NCBI GenBank assembly: GCA_021299185.1
Contig: JAJTHZ010000017.1
Location: 1 to 36,104 of the forward strand
Source: Lysobacteraceae bacterium
GTDB taxonomy: Bacteria; Pseudomonadota; Gammaproteobacteria; Xanthomonadales; Ahniellaceae
Length of the DNA: 36,104 nt
Direction of reading: 5' to 3'
The notes under the pieces were generated by a model. It was not told the DNA's origin. It ran no database searches and saw only the letters and a list, made by a program, of their open reading frames with translations. Positions 7,743-16,291 of the stretch are shown here, one piece after another. Both the position numbers and the translations under genes were made by a program. Each line of letters starts with the position of its first letter. Within the stretch, counting starts at the first letter, position 1.

Positions 7743-8820
7743 ACCGTCCGCCGGCGCGGTGATCGCCGCCGCCGAGGCGCCCTACGAGCGCGCGCTGCCG
7801 GCACTGCCGATCGCGCAAATCGCGCTGCTCGCGATCGTGTCCTTCCTGCTCGCGATGGCGGGCTGGGAGGCGTACTGGCGCGCGCAGGGCGGCGTGCCGG
7901 GCTATCGCAACAGCGACGGCCTGTACGCGATCCAGCGCCGCCGCATCGACGAAGGCGAAGGTGGCGCGCTGGTCGCGATCGGCTCCTCGCGCCTGATGTT
8001 CGACCTGCAGCTCGACGTGTGGCAGCGGCTGTCGGGCGTACGGCCGATCCAGCTGTCGCTGGAAGGCACCTCGGCGATGCCGATCCTCGAGGATCTCGCC
8101 GACGACCCCGACTTCACCGGCACCCTGTTGGTCGGCGTCACGCCCGGCCTGTTCTTCTCCGGGCGCGGGCTGCGCGGCAACGTGCCCGAGTACACGCGCC
8201 GCGAGACGCCCGCGCAGCGCGCCTCGCAGTGGCTGTCGATGCACGGGCTGGAGAACCGCTTCGCCTGGTACGAGCCGGACTTCGCGCTGTTCACCGGGAT
8301 CGAGCGCCTGGACTGGCCGCGCCGCGCGGGGGTCGAGCGCTACATCGACGTGCCCAAGGTCTCGGTGACCACCAGCACCGATCGCAACCACCGCATGTGG
8401 ACGCGGCTCGAACAGGACCCCGACTACGCACGCCTGGTGCAGCGGGTGTGGACGCAGCGCCAGCCGCGCGGCCCGCCGACCGCGGAACAGCAGGCGCGCA
8501 TCGCGGCCGAGATCGAGCGCGAGATCGAGCGCGCGGTCGCCGCGGTGGCCAAGCTGCGCGCGCGCGGCGTGCGCGTGGTGTTCGTGCGCGCGCCGAGCGA
8601 CGGCGAGGTGCTGGCCGGCGAGCAGCGCCGCTATCCGCGCGCGACGACCTGGGACGTGCTGCTGGCGCGCACCGGCGCGCCGGGCATCCATTTCGAGGAT
8701 CATCCGGACATGCAGGGCCTGTGGCTGCCGGAGTGGTCGCACCTCGCCGGTGCGGATGCCGACCGCTGGACGGCGGCCCTGTACCGCGCCTACGTCGCCC
8801 TGCCGGACGCGCAGGACTGA
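7717..8820 (+). CDS. Membrane-anchored SGNH/AlgX-J-like protein, MBOAT partner
   Basis: A 367-residue protein with a short cytoplasmic tail, one transmembrane helix (about residues 27-50) and a large periplasmic domain. The domain starts with an SGNH-like block I at VAIGSSRLMFD (G89-S90-S91-R92) and ends with PEWSHLAG, where H342 is the likely catalytic histidine. The usual Asp of the D-x2-H motif is Glu (E339). It is expected to transfer acyl groups delivered by the MBOAT protein to a surface glycan, like AlgJ/AlgX or the bacterial PatB-type partners. ATG 7717 lies inside the MBOAT gene, so the two are coupled; an in-frame GTG at 7759 just after the MBOAT stop is an alternative start. The family call is structural, and the substrate is unknown. 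Confidence 0.75.
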   Translation: MPSSTSSSEPSAGAVIAAAEAPYERALPALPIAQIALLAIVSFLLAMAGWEAYWRAQGGVPGYRNSDGLYAIQRRRIDEGEGGALVAIGSSRLMFDLQLDVWQRLSGVRPIQLSLEGTSAMPILEDLADDPDFTGTLLVGVTPGLFFSGRGLRGNVPEYTRRETPAQRASQWLSMHGLENRFAWYEPDFALFTGIERLDWPRRAGVERYIDVPKVSVTTSTDRNHRMWTRLEQDPDYARLVQRVWTQRQPRGPPTAEQQARIAAEIEREIERAVAAVAKLRARGVRVVFVRAPSDGEVLAGEQRRYPRATTWDVLLARTGAPGIHFEDHPDMQGLWLPEWSHLAGADADRWTAALYRAYVALPDAQD

Positions 8821-8831
8821 AGGAGGACCGC

Positions 8832-9269
8832 ATGCGCCTGCTGGTGCCGCTCGACCTCAGTGCCGCCACGCCGGCGGTGCTCGCCGCCGTGCGCGGGATC
8901 GCCGCGCGCGAGGCCACGCAGGTCTACCTGCTGCACGTCGCCGAACCAGACCCCGCTTTCGTCGGCTACGAGGCCGGCACCGACACCGTGCGCGACCAGG
9001 TGGCGCATGAATACCGCGGCCAGCATCGCGACCTGCAGGCGCACGCCGAGGCGCTGCGCGCCGACGGCATTGCCGCCACCGCCCTGCTGATCCGCGGACC
9101 CGTCGCGCAGACCATCCTGCGCGAAGCGCAGCGCCTGCCGGCCGACCTGCTGGTGATGGCCACCCACGGCCACGGCGCGGTGTTCGACCTGCTGGTGGGC
9201 AGCGTCAGCCACGCCGTGCTGCGCGGCACCACCGTGCCGCTGCTGCTGGTGCCGGTGCGATCGCGCTGA
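8832..9269 (+). CDS. Universal stress protein (UspA family)
   Basis: A 145-residue single-domain Usp. It begins with the Rossmann-like strand MRLLVPLDLS and ends with the nucleotide-binding signature around THGHGAVFDLLVGSVSHAVL (about residues 111-130), matching the G-x2-G-x9-G-S pattern of ATP-binding members. The start has an AGGAGG at 8821-8826, 5 bases before ATG 8832 and immediately after the stop of the SGNH gene. It probably shares the MBOAT transcript. Such proteins act in the cytoplasm in stress tolerance; a specific link to acylation is not evident. Confidence 0.93.
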   Translation: MRLLVPLDLSAATPAVLAAVRGIAAREATQVYLLHVAEPDPAFVGYEAGTDTVRDQVAHEYRGQHRDLQAHAEALRADGIAATALLIRGPVAQTILREAQRLPADLLVMATHGHGAVFDLLVGSVSHAVLRGTTVPLLLVPVRSR

Positions 9270-9285
9270 GCACGACCGCGGGCGC

Positions 9286-9329
9286 GCGAAAAAACGCGCC
9301 AGCCTCCGGATCGTCCCGGAGGCCGGCGC
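9286..9329 (-). terminator. Intrinsic terminator pointing left, with no gene on that strand
   Basis: The stem 9296-9309 / 9316-9329 has 13 pairs with one A-C mismatch and a 6-base loop. On the minus strand it is followed by a run of six T (plus-strand A-run 9289-9294). This is a textbook Rho-independent terminator for leftward transcription, yet both flanking genes are on the plus strand. GGCGCG/CGCGCC at 9281-9286 and 9295-9300 can form an alternative hairpin. Transcripts of uspA may also stop here, but without a T-run. Confidence 0.55.
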
Positions 9330-9451
9330 CAGGTCGCGGGACCGCCGGGGGGCGGCACCGGCCGCGCAGTCTTCGGGAACGCGCGGCGCCTCCAAGGATC
9401 GGGGCGCGACGCAGGACGCGCATCCCACGCGCGGGGGATGCGCGGCGGGGG

Positions 9452-9480
9452 TGGACTTGGGCCGGCCGGCTGCTTAGGCT
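9452..9480 (+). promoter_or_regulatory. Candidate promoter for the secreted protein at 9513
   Basis: TGGACT (9452-9457) and TAGGCT (9475-9480) are spaced by 17 bases and lie 33 bases before ATG 9513. Both hexamers are only partial matches to the sigma-70 consensus, but TAG-N-CT recurs before other genes in this window. Confidence 0.35.
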
Positions 9481-9512
9481 TCGTGGACGCTCGGCGAAGG
9501 GAGATCCGTACC

Positions 9513-11087
9513 ATGGGAACGCTGTCTAGGACCGCACTCGCGCTCGCGCTGGCGAGCGCCCTCGCACCACCGGCCGCCGCGGTCAACGTCGCCGCCGGCG
9601 GCCTCGGCCAGGTGTTGCTGTTCCCGTACTACACGGCCAATGGCAACCGGCAGACCATCGCTTCGGTGGTCAACGTCACCAACCGCGTCAAGGCCGTGCG
9701 GGTGCGCTTCCTCGAAGGCCGCAACGGCAAGCCGGTGCTGGACTTCAACCTGTATCTGTCGCCGTTCGACGTCTGGACCGGCGTGGTCGGCGCCAACGGG
9801 TCGACCGGGCCCGCGCTCCTGTCCACCTCCGACACCAGCTGCACGGTGCCGCGGCTCTTGCAGCCGCGGGCATTCCAGTCATTCCAGTACACCGGCGCTG
9901 AACAGGACTGGCTGTCCGCCGGCACCCCTGCTTCGCTCGCCACCCTGCTCGGCGCGATCGAGCGCACCCGCGAGGGCCATATCGAGATGATCGAGATGGG
10001 CCTGTTGCAAACCGGGCCACAGGCCGCGCAACTGGCGGAGGAGGCGACCCACAACCTGGCGGGCGTACCGGCCAACTGCCAGGCGTTGGTGGCTGCATGG
10101 ACGCCCCCCAACGGCACTTGGGTCGTCAATGCGGCCGCGAGCATTGAGGGGCCGGCCGGTGGTCTGTATGGCGCGGGCCTGGTGGTCGATGCCGCCAACG
10201 GCACCCTGCTCAGCTACAACGCGGAGGCGATCGAAGGCTTCTACATCAACACCGCCGATCCCGGCTTCCTGCACCAACCGCCCAACAGCAGCCGGCCCAA
10301 CCTGGCCGACGCCGATTGGGGCGCCCAGCCGATCCAGGCGCGCATCCAGTTCGGCAACGGCTTCTCCGCCACCTACCTGGTGCCGGGCCGCCAGACCGTG
10401 CCGAGCACCAACCAACCGTACACGCTCGATGCGCTGTCGCTGGTGCTGATCAAGAACTCGATCTTCAACGAATACGCCACCGATCCTGCGTTGGGCATGC
10501 TCTCCGAGTGGGTGGTCACGTTTCCCACCAAACGGGGCTACGTCGACGTCACGTCCGATGCAAGCGTCCGCCGTCCGTTCACCGAGGCGTTCCGCGACGA
10601 CGGCGCGGCGTGCGAGCGCGTGCTGCTGCGATACTGGAACCGCGAGGAGCGGGAATCGGGCTTCGCGCCGGGCGCCGTCGACTTCGATCCGCCGCCGCCC
10701 GGCGGCGCGCCGGGCGTGCCCTCGCTGTGCGGGCAGGTCAACGTCATCGCCTTCAACCAGACCTTCACCGGTCCCGACACACCGAGTGCGCTGCTCGGCT
10801 CGACCACGCGCGTCGGGGTCCGGTTGGAAACCGCGCAGGGCCCCGTGCTCCACACCGGATGGATGAACCTGACCTTCGACGACCCGCTTTCGGCCGGCGT
10901 GAGCAATTTCATCGACAACCGGATCAATGACCCGCAGGCCGGCTCGGACGCCCTCGTCGGCCTGCCGGCGATCGGGTTCTGGGCGCTGAACTACACGCGT
11001 GCCGACGCCACGCCCGGCCTGCTCGCCACCTACGCCGGCACCGTGCGCCACCGGTTCTCGAACGAGAGCACCTCGATCTTCCCGTAG
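9513..11087 (+). CDS. Conserved secreted protein of unknown function
   Basis: A 524-residue protein with a signal peptide (about residues 1-23, ending PPAAA before VNVAAGGLG). The mature N-terminus GGLGQVLLFPYYTANGN and the following VVNVTNRVKAVRVRFLEG are a pattern I recall from a widespread but unnamed family of exported gammaproteobacterial proteins. The chain is beta-rich and has four cysteines that could form two disulfides (C-T-V-P near residue 111, P-A-N-C near 190, A-A-C near 367, S-L-C near 407). There is no catalytic motif, no transmembrane helix and no GFEP tag. ATG 9513 has a GAAGGGAG ribosome site nearby; the frame is open upstream, but that extension is not signal-like. It converges with the next gene with only six bases between them. 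The function is unknown. Confidence 0.75.
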   Translation: MGTLSRTALALALASALAPPAAAVNVAAGGLGQVLLFPYYTANGNRQTIASVVNVTNRVKAVRVRFLEGRNGKPVLDFNLYLSPFDVWTGVVGANGSTGPALLSTSDTSCTVPRLLQPRAFQSFQYTGAEQDWLSAGTPASLATLLGAIERTREGHIEMIEMGLLQTGPQAAQLAEEATHNLAGVPANCQALVAAWTPPNGTWVVNAAASIEGPAGGLYGAGLVVDAANGTLLSYNAEAIEGFYINTADPGFLHQPPNSSRPNLADADWGAQPIQARIQFGNGFSATYLVPGRQTVPSTNQPYTLDALSLVLIKNSIFNEYATDPALGMLSEWVVTFPTKRGYVDVTSDASVRRPFTEAFRDDGAACERVLLRYWNREERESGFAPGAVDFDPPPPGGAPGVPSLCGQVNVIAFNQTFTGPDTPSALLGSTTRVGVRLETAQGPVLHTGWMNLTFDDPLSAGVSNFIDNRINDPQAGSDALVGLPAIGFWALNYTRADATPGLLATYAGTVRHRFSNESTSIFP

Positions 11088-11093
11088 GTCCGC

Positions 11094-12323
11094 TCAAGGC
11101 GGCGGTTCGAAACCGTCGCCGAACAGCGCATCGGGCATCACCGTGGCGGCCAGGCCGCCGCGCGCGCTGCCACCGGCGCGACGGAAGCCGCCGCCGACAT
11201 AAGCCACGCGCGATGCGACCACGATCGCATTCCCGGCGGCGTCGAGTCCGTCCGTGGGCCCGCTGCCCAGCGCAGACCAGGCCTGCGCGCGGCGGTCGAA
11301 GCGCGCGATGCGGCTGGCGGTCCGCGCGCCCGCGCGCAGGTGCTCGCCGCTGGCCAGGACCTCACCCTCGGTGGCCGCCAGCGCATTGACCGTGCGCAGG
11401 AACAGCGGACCACCGCGCAGGCCTTCGCCGCTGCCGCTGCCGAGCGCGCGCCAGCCCGCCCCGTCCCATGCGGCGACCAGGGTCGCCGGCGCACCACCTG
11501 CGGTGCGGAACGCGCCGCCGGCGAACAGCACGCCACGATCGAGGGCCAGCGCACGCACGCTGCCGTCCACGCCGGCGCCGAGCGCGCTCCAGGCCTGCGT
11601 CGCGAGGTCGAGGCGCGCAAGATGAGCAATCGCGGCGTTGCCGATGCGCTGGAAGTCGCCGCCGGCGTAGAGCATGCCGCCATCGACCTGCAGCGCACGC
11701 ACGTCGCCCGACGGCGTGGCCGGTGGCCTCGACCACGCCTGGGTTGCGATCGCGAAGCGCGCGAGATTGCGCGCCGACTGGCCCCCGGCGCGCGCAAACG
11801 CGCCGCCGACATAAAGATCGCCGCCGCTGGCGGCCAGCGCCAAGACCTCGCCCTCCACGCCCTCGGCGCCCGCGCTGCCCAGCGGCGACCAGGTGCCGCC
11901 GGCGAGATCAAAGCGCGCGATGTTGCACACGGCCACGCCGCCGGCCTGCGCGAAGGCGCCACCGGCATACAGCACGCCGTCGATCGCCAGCAAGGCCGAG
12001 ACGCCGACCACGATCGGCTCGCCGCCGGCCGACACGCCGCCGCCGAGTGCGGCGAACGCGCCGGTCGCCGGATCCCAGGTCGCGATGTGCGCCGCATCGG
12101 TGGTGCCGCAGCGCGAGAACGTGCCGCCGAGCGCGATGCGCCCGTCCGGCAGCGCGGCTAGGGCGCGGATGCTGCCCTCGCAGCCCTGCGCCAAGCCCGG
12201 CAGTTCCAGCCATGGCGCCGTCGTGCCGCCTTTGGGCGACCCGGCCCCGCCATCGGCAGCCAGTGAGATCACCGGCGCGATGACCGCCAGTCCGCAGAGC
12301 AAACCCCATCGGTGGATCCGCAC
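11094..12323 (-). CDS. Secreted seven-repeat propeller-like protein with GFEP tail
   Basis: A 409-residue secreted protein starting with MRIHRWGLL and a signal peptide ending SLAADG. The body is seven imperfect repeats of about 48 residues, each centred on a YAGGxF..AGG.....IARFD-like core followed by W-S-x-L-G. The spacing suggests a beta-propeller, related in style to Kelch, Rax2 or delta-60 repeats. The last residues are DALFGDGFEPPP, one of three [D/N]GFEP C-termini in this window. GTG 12323 is preferred because GGGAG lies 10 bases upstream and the signal peptide follows directly; GTG 12347 would add eight residues. It probably sits at the cell surface or is released. The ligand is unknown. 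Confidence 0.78.
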   Translation of the reverse strand: MRIHRWGLLCGLAVIAPVISLAADGGAGSPKGGTTAPWLELPGLAQGCEGSIRALAALPDGRIALGGTFSRCGTTDAAHIATWDPATGAFAALGGGVSAGGEPIVVGVSALLAIDGVLYAGGAFAQAGGVAVCNIARFDLAGGTWSPLGSAGAEGVEGEVLALAASGGDLYVGGAFARAGGQSARNLARFAIATQAWSRPPATPSGDVRALQVDGGMLYAGGDFQRIGNAAIAHLARLDLATQAWSALGAGVDGSVRALALDRGVLFAGGAFRTAGGAPATLVAAWDGAGWRALGSGSGEGLRGGPLFLRTVNALAATEGEVLASGEHLRAGARTASRIARFDRRAQAWSALGSGPTDGLDAAGNAIVVASRVAYVGGGFRRAGGSARGGLAATVMPDALFGDGFEPPP

Positions 12324-12422
12324 GTCCTTTGCGCTCCCGGGGCCCACTGTGCCCGCGATGGTGCAACGTTACCGCAGCTCGCGGCGCGCGTCAGCCGGTC
12401 ACCTGCGCGCCGGCACCCCGAC

Positions 12423-13928
12423 TCAGGCCAACCCCACCGACCCCAGCACCGCCGCCAGCGGCAGCACGCTGCGCGGCTGGTGGGCGATGCGCCACAGGCC
12501 GCCGTGGGCGGCGCCGTGCATCAGCAGTTCCAGTGGATGCCCGAGCGCAGTGGCGGGATTCGCCGGCGCTTGCGGGTTGCGCAGGTCGTGGGCCAGGCAG
12601 GCGGCCATCAGCGCGGCCGCGGTGCGCGGCTCGAAGGCCTCGACGCCGAAGCGGATCGCGGCGCGGTAGGCGTTGGCGAGCAATTTGTTCTTGACCACCG
12701 AGAACGTGGTGGCCGGCGGCGCGACGTGGATCGACACCCGCGCGCCGGCCGCGCGCGCGTCGATCGCGCGCCACTGCTGCAGGCGCTTGGCCAGGGCGTA
12801 GTTGGGGCCCTGCTGCACGACTGCGCTGTCCGCGATGCCGTAGCGCGCGCCGCCTTCGGCGACCACCTCGACCTCGACATTGCGGCGCATCAGGCGCCCG
12901 CCGGACAGCGTGCCCGCGAGCGCGGCGCCGACGCCGCGCGCGGCGAAGCGGGCGTGCGCGGCGGCGCGCACTTCGGCGGGCACGGCATACACGTCGGTGG
13001 GCGTGGCGAGCATCGCCAGCGTGCTGCCGGGCCGCCGCGCCAGCACCGCGGCCTGGATGGCGTCCATCGCCGCGCTCACGCGCACGTGCAGCGCGCCGTC
13101 GAGGTAGGCGTAGGCGCCGATGGTGAGCGGCAGGTCGGACTCGCACAGCCAGTCGACGATGCCGGGCGTGTCGGCCAGCAGGTCGGCGCCGGCGTGGGCG
13201 GCGATCGCATCGGCATCCTCGCTGCTGCCGCCGCGCAGCGGCGCGTACAGCGTGGCATTGCCGGCGTCGATGTCGGCCACGATGCGGCGCCAGATGGCGG
13301 GCCGGGGCAGGTCGATCGCCACCACCTGCGCGCGCCAGCGCGCGAGTTGCGGCAGCGGGCCCATCTCGGCGCGCGCGCCGAGCAGGGCGATGCGCTGGTC
13401 GGACAGGTCGAGCGCGTCCGGATGGTCGATGACCCAGCGCACCATCGCCGCGAAGGACGGCTCGACCATGCCTGCGGCGAGCCAGGCGTCGAGCTGGCGC
13501 AGGATGGCGTCGCCGCGCAGCGCGGTCCCGCGATAGGGCACTTCCAGCGGCGCCGGCCGCGGATCGCCGCGGCCGGCGAGCCGCGCGACGCGCCAGTCGT
13601 GGCCGCGCGCGGCGAGCGCCGTGTCCAGCGTCGACTCCCGCCCTTCGACCGCGAACCGCAGCCGCCCGTGCAGGGCATCGAGACCGGCCCGCGCGATCGC
13701 CTGCGCGGCGCCCGGCGAGGCCGCGCCCGCCGCCACCAGCCGATGCACGTGCGCGGGGTAGCGGGCGTGCCAGTCGCGCTCGGCCGCGATCGCCGCCGCG
13801 CCCTCGGCATCGACCGCGCGCAGGGCGTCGGCGAACACCGCGCGCCCGAAGGCGATCGAACTGCGCTTGCCGTCGGGCCCGCGCGGAATGACGAGGCCCT
13901 GGTCTTCGGCGGCGGGATCGTGCGACAT
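12423..13928 (-). CDS. Conserved protein of unknown function, about 500 residues
   Basis: A 501-residue protein without signal peptide or transmembrane helix, so probably cytoplasmic. A Rossmann-like strand-turn at IALLGARAEMGPLPQLARW, followed by VVAIDLPRP, suggests a nucleotide- or SAM-binding half (about residues 175-225). The C-terminal half holds QQGPNYALAKRLQQWRA, HVAPPATTFSVVKNKLLA and LMHGAAHGGLWRIAH. I recall similar strings in plant and algal proteins of unknown function, but could not check this. ATG 13928 is chosen over ATG 13976 because the extra 16 residues are low-complexity and not conserved-looking. It is a single gene, divergent from the serine hydrolase at 14079. I assign no function. 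Confidence 0.72.
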   Translation of the reverse strand: MSHDPAAEDQGLVIPRGPDGKRSSIAFGRAVFADALRAVDAEGAAAIAAERDWHARYPAHVHRLVAAGAASPGAAQAIARAGLDALHGRLRFAVEGRESTLDTALAARGHDWRVARLAGRGDPRPAPLEVPYRGTALRGDAILRQLDAWLAAGMVEPSFAAMVRWVIDHPDALDLSDQRIALLGARAEMGPLPQLARWRAQVVAIDLPRPAIWRRIVADIDAGNATLYAPLRGGSSEDADAIAAHAGADLLADTPGIVDWLCESDLPLTIGAYAYLDGALHVRVSAAMDAIQAAVLARRPGSTLAMLATPTDVYAVPAEVRAAAHARFAARGVGAALAGTLSGGRLMRRNVEVEVVAEGGARYGIADSAVVQQGPNYALAKRLQQWRAIDARAAGARVSIHVAPPATTFSVVKNKLLANAYRAAIRFGVEAFEPRTAAALMAACLAHDLRNPQAPANPATALGHPLELLMHGAAHGGLWRIAHQPRSVLPLAAVLGSVGLA

Positions 13929-14023
13929 GGCGGTCGGATGCGAAGGCGGGGCCGGCAATTTACCAGCCCGCGGCAACGCGCCAGCGCGGTGGGCCCGCGA
14001 TGGTGCCGGCCCCCGTGCCGGGG

Positions 14024-14052
14024 TGGAGACTTGCCGATGGGCTCCCTAGACT
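14024..14052 (+). promoter_or_regulatory. Candidate promoter for the serine hydrolase
   Basis: TGGAGA (14024-14029) and TAGACT (14047-14052) are spaced by 17 bases and lie 26 bases before ATG 14079. The arrangement is like that before the gene at 9513. Confidence 0.35.
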
Positions 14053-14078
14053 CGCAGCGTCCCCAGCCGGAGTCCGCC

Positions 14079-16127
14079 ATGCGCCACGGCCCGTCGATCG
14101 TGCTGTCCGCCCTGCTGCTCGCCACCGCGCTGGCGGTGGGCGCGCAGCAACCGGTTCCGCCCGCCGAAGCGCCCGCGCCGACCTCGGCGACGGCCACCCC
14201 GGTGTCCGACGACGCGGCCGCTGCGGCAGGCGCAGCGACGGCGGCCGTCGCTGCGGCGCCGGCGGACGCGGGCGCGCCGGACGTCGCCGCCGAAGACCGC
14301 GCCTTCCAGACCTACGTCGATGGCCTCGCCACCGCGCTGCTCGCGCGCGAGGACCTCGCCGGCCTGGTGGTGTCGGTGGTGCGCGACGACCGCGTGCTGC
14401 TGGCCAAGGGCTACGGCATGGCCTCGCTCGATCCCGCGCGCCCGGCCGACGGTGAGACCGCGATGTTCCGCATCGGATCGGTCGCGAAGACCTTCGCCTA
14501 CACCGCGGCGATGCAGCTCGTGGCCGAGGGCCGTCTGTCGCTGGACGACGTGGCGAACGAACGCCTGCCGCCGGCGCTGGCCCTGCCCGACGACGGCTAC
14601 GCCGAGCCGATCCGCATCCGCCACCTGCTGACCCACACCGCCGGCTACGAGGACTCCGGGCTGGGGCATCTGTTTGTGCGCGAACCCGCGGCGGTGCCGA
14701 CGCCCGAGGACTATCTGGTGCGCCACCGACCGCGGCGCGTGCGCCCGCCGGGCGCGGTGGCCTCGTACTCCAACTACAGCATCGCCGTGCTCGGCGCGGT
14801 GGTCGCCCACGTGTCCGGGATGTCCTTCGTCGACTACGTCGAGCAGCGCCTGACCGGCCCGCTCGGCATGACACGGACCACGTTCCGCGACCCGTTGCCG
14901 GCGGGCGATCCACGCGGGATGGATCGCGCGCTGGCCGCCGACCTCGCCATCGGCTACACCCGGCAGGGCGGCGCCTTCGTCGCCGGCGCGCACGAGTTCA
15001 CCGGCCACATCGCGGCGGTCGGCGGTGCCTCCGCGACGGCATCCGACATGGCGCGCTGGATGCGCATGCACCTCGCCGGCGGCGCGCTCGACGGCGTGCG
15101 CGTGCTGCCCGAAGCCGGCAGCCTCGCGATGCGCGAGGCGCTGTTCCGCAACGGCGTGCGCACGCCGCCGATCACCCACGGCTTCCTCGCGCATCCGCTC
15201 GGACCCTACGAGACCTGGGGCCACGGCGGCGCGACGCTGTACTTCCACACCGGCATGGCGCTGGTGCCGGCGAAGGGCATCGGCGTGTTCGCGTCCAGCA
15301 ACACCGACAACGCGCGCGCGCCGGTCGCGGACTTCGTGCGGCTGGTGCTGGAACACTTGCTGCCGGAAGCCCGGCCGGCGCCGCGGGCGGTGGCCGTCGA
15401 TGCGGCGACGCTCGCGCGCTACGAGGGGACCTGGCGCAGCAACCGTCGCAACTACACCTCGCTGGAAAAGCTTCCGATCGCCTTCGGCAGCGAGGCGACG
15501 ATCCGCGCCGGCGCCGACGGCGCGCTGCGCGTGAGCGCCGGCGGCGAGACCACGCGCTACGTGCCGATCGGGCCCGGCCTGTTCCAGGAGGCCGAGGGCC
15601 ATGCGCTCCTCGAATTCCTCGACGGCCCCGACGGCGTGCCGGACCGCTACGTGGGGGGCTACGGCCTCGCGGTCGCCGAGCGCGTGGCGCCGGCCGATTC
15701 GATCGGCCTGCTCGCACTCGCGCTGCTGCTGGCCGTCGGCGTGGCGGTGGCGCGCCTGGCGGGGATGTTCCGCCGCGAGAAGCGCGGGCAGGCCACGCGG
15801 CCGGGACTGGCGGCGGTGCGGGCACTCGCGCTGGGCTCGGCGTTGGCGTGGATCGCGCTGGTCGTCGCGCTCGGCCTCGCGACGGCCGGCATGCTGGCCG
15901 ACCGCGCCGAGGTGATGTTCACCTTCCCCTCGCCGATGCTGCGGTTCGCCGTGTGGCTCGGCCTGCTGGCGGCGGCACTGGCGGCACTGGAAGTGCTGGC
16001 CCTGGTCGCGGTCTGGCGCGGCGGCTGGCGCGCCTGGCCGAAGGTCCGCTACACCGCCGGCGTGCTGCTGCTGGCCGCGGCCGCGGCGCTGCTGTGGCGC
16101 TGGAACCTGCTCTTGCCCACGGGCTGA
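14079..16127 (+). CDS. Beta-lactamase-fold serine hydrolase with C-terminal membrane domain
   Basis: A 682-residue protein: signal peptide (about 1-23), an Ala/Pro-rich linker, a class C beta-lactamase/DD-peptidase-like domain, and a C-terminal block of four transmembrane helices (about residues 545-680). Catalytic motifs are complete: S134-V-A-K137, Y230-S-N232 and H382-G-G384. Members hydrolyse or transfer peptides or esters, and many are not lactamases. The periplasmic domain followed by a membrane anchor resembles PBP4*/EstB-like proteins of this order. The ATG at 14079 has a weak ribosome site. The frame is open far upstream, but that part overlaps the divergent neighbour and is not protein-like. 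The gene is monocistronic, convergent with the DUF4124 gene. The substrate is unknown. Confidence 0.88.
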   Translation: MRHGPSIVLSALLLATALAVGAQQPVPPAEAPAPTSATATPVSDDAAAAAGAATAAVAAAPADAGAPDVAAEDRAFQTYVDGLATALLAREDLAGLVVSVVRDDRVLLAKGYGMASLDPARPADGETAMFRIGSVAKTFAYTAAMQLVAEGRLSLDDVANERLPPALALPDDGYAEPIRIRHLLTHTAGYEDSGLGHLFVREPAAVPTPEDYLVRHRPRRVRPPGAVASYSNYSIAVLGAVVAHVSGMSFVDYVEQRLTGPLGMTRTTFRDPLPAGDPRGMDRALAADLAIGYTRQGGAFVAGAHEFTGHIAAVGGASATASDMARWMRMHLAGGALDGVRVLPEAGSLAMREALFRNGVRTPPITHGFLAHPLGPYETWGHGGATLYFHTGMALVPAKGIGVFASSNTDNARAPVADFVRLVLEHLLPEARPAPRAVAVDAATLARYEGTWRSNRRNYTSLEKLPIAFGSEATIRAGADGALRVSAGGETTRYVPIGPGLFQEAEGHALLEFLDGPDGVPDRYVGGYGLAVAERVAPADSIGLLALALLLAVGVAVARLAGMFRREKRGQATRPGLAAVRALALGSALAWIALVVALGLATAGMLADRAEVMFTFPSPMLRFAVWLGLLAAALAALEVLALVAVWRGGWRAWPKVRYTAGVLLLAAAAALLWRWNLLLPTG

Positions 16128-16291
16128 CCGGCCCGGCGGCCCGGCGGATGCAGGATCGCCGGCGTCCCCGGATCGGCGCCGGTCGCTGGGCGCCGGTCGC
16201 GGGCCCGGACCCGCGCGCGGTTCGCGCCGCGGCGTGCAGGGTGCGTCCGGGCGCGCGATGACCGGCCCGAAACGAGGCGTCCTGCACGCGC

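Noticed and set aside
9330..9512. A small leftward protein gene ending at the orphan terminator
   Set aside because: No frame with a ribosome site or protein-like composition was found; a small RNA is possible but unproven.
12312..14078. Upstream extension of the serine hydrolase frame over more than 580 codons
   Set aside because: The extension is antisense to the gene at 12,423-13,928 and low-complexity. The signal peptide begins at 14,079.
16128..16291. Short direct repeats GGCGCCGGTCGC as a possible array
   Set aside because: Only two copies of a 12-base GC-rich string with no spacer pattern; not a CRISPR or iteron array.
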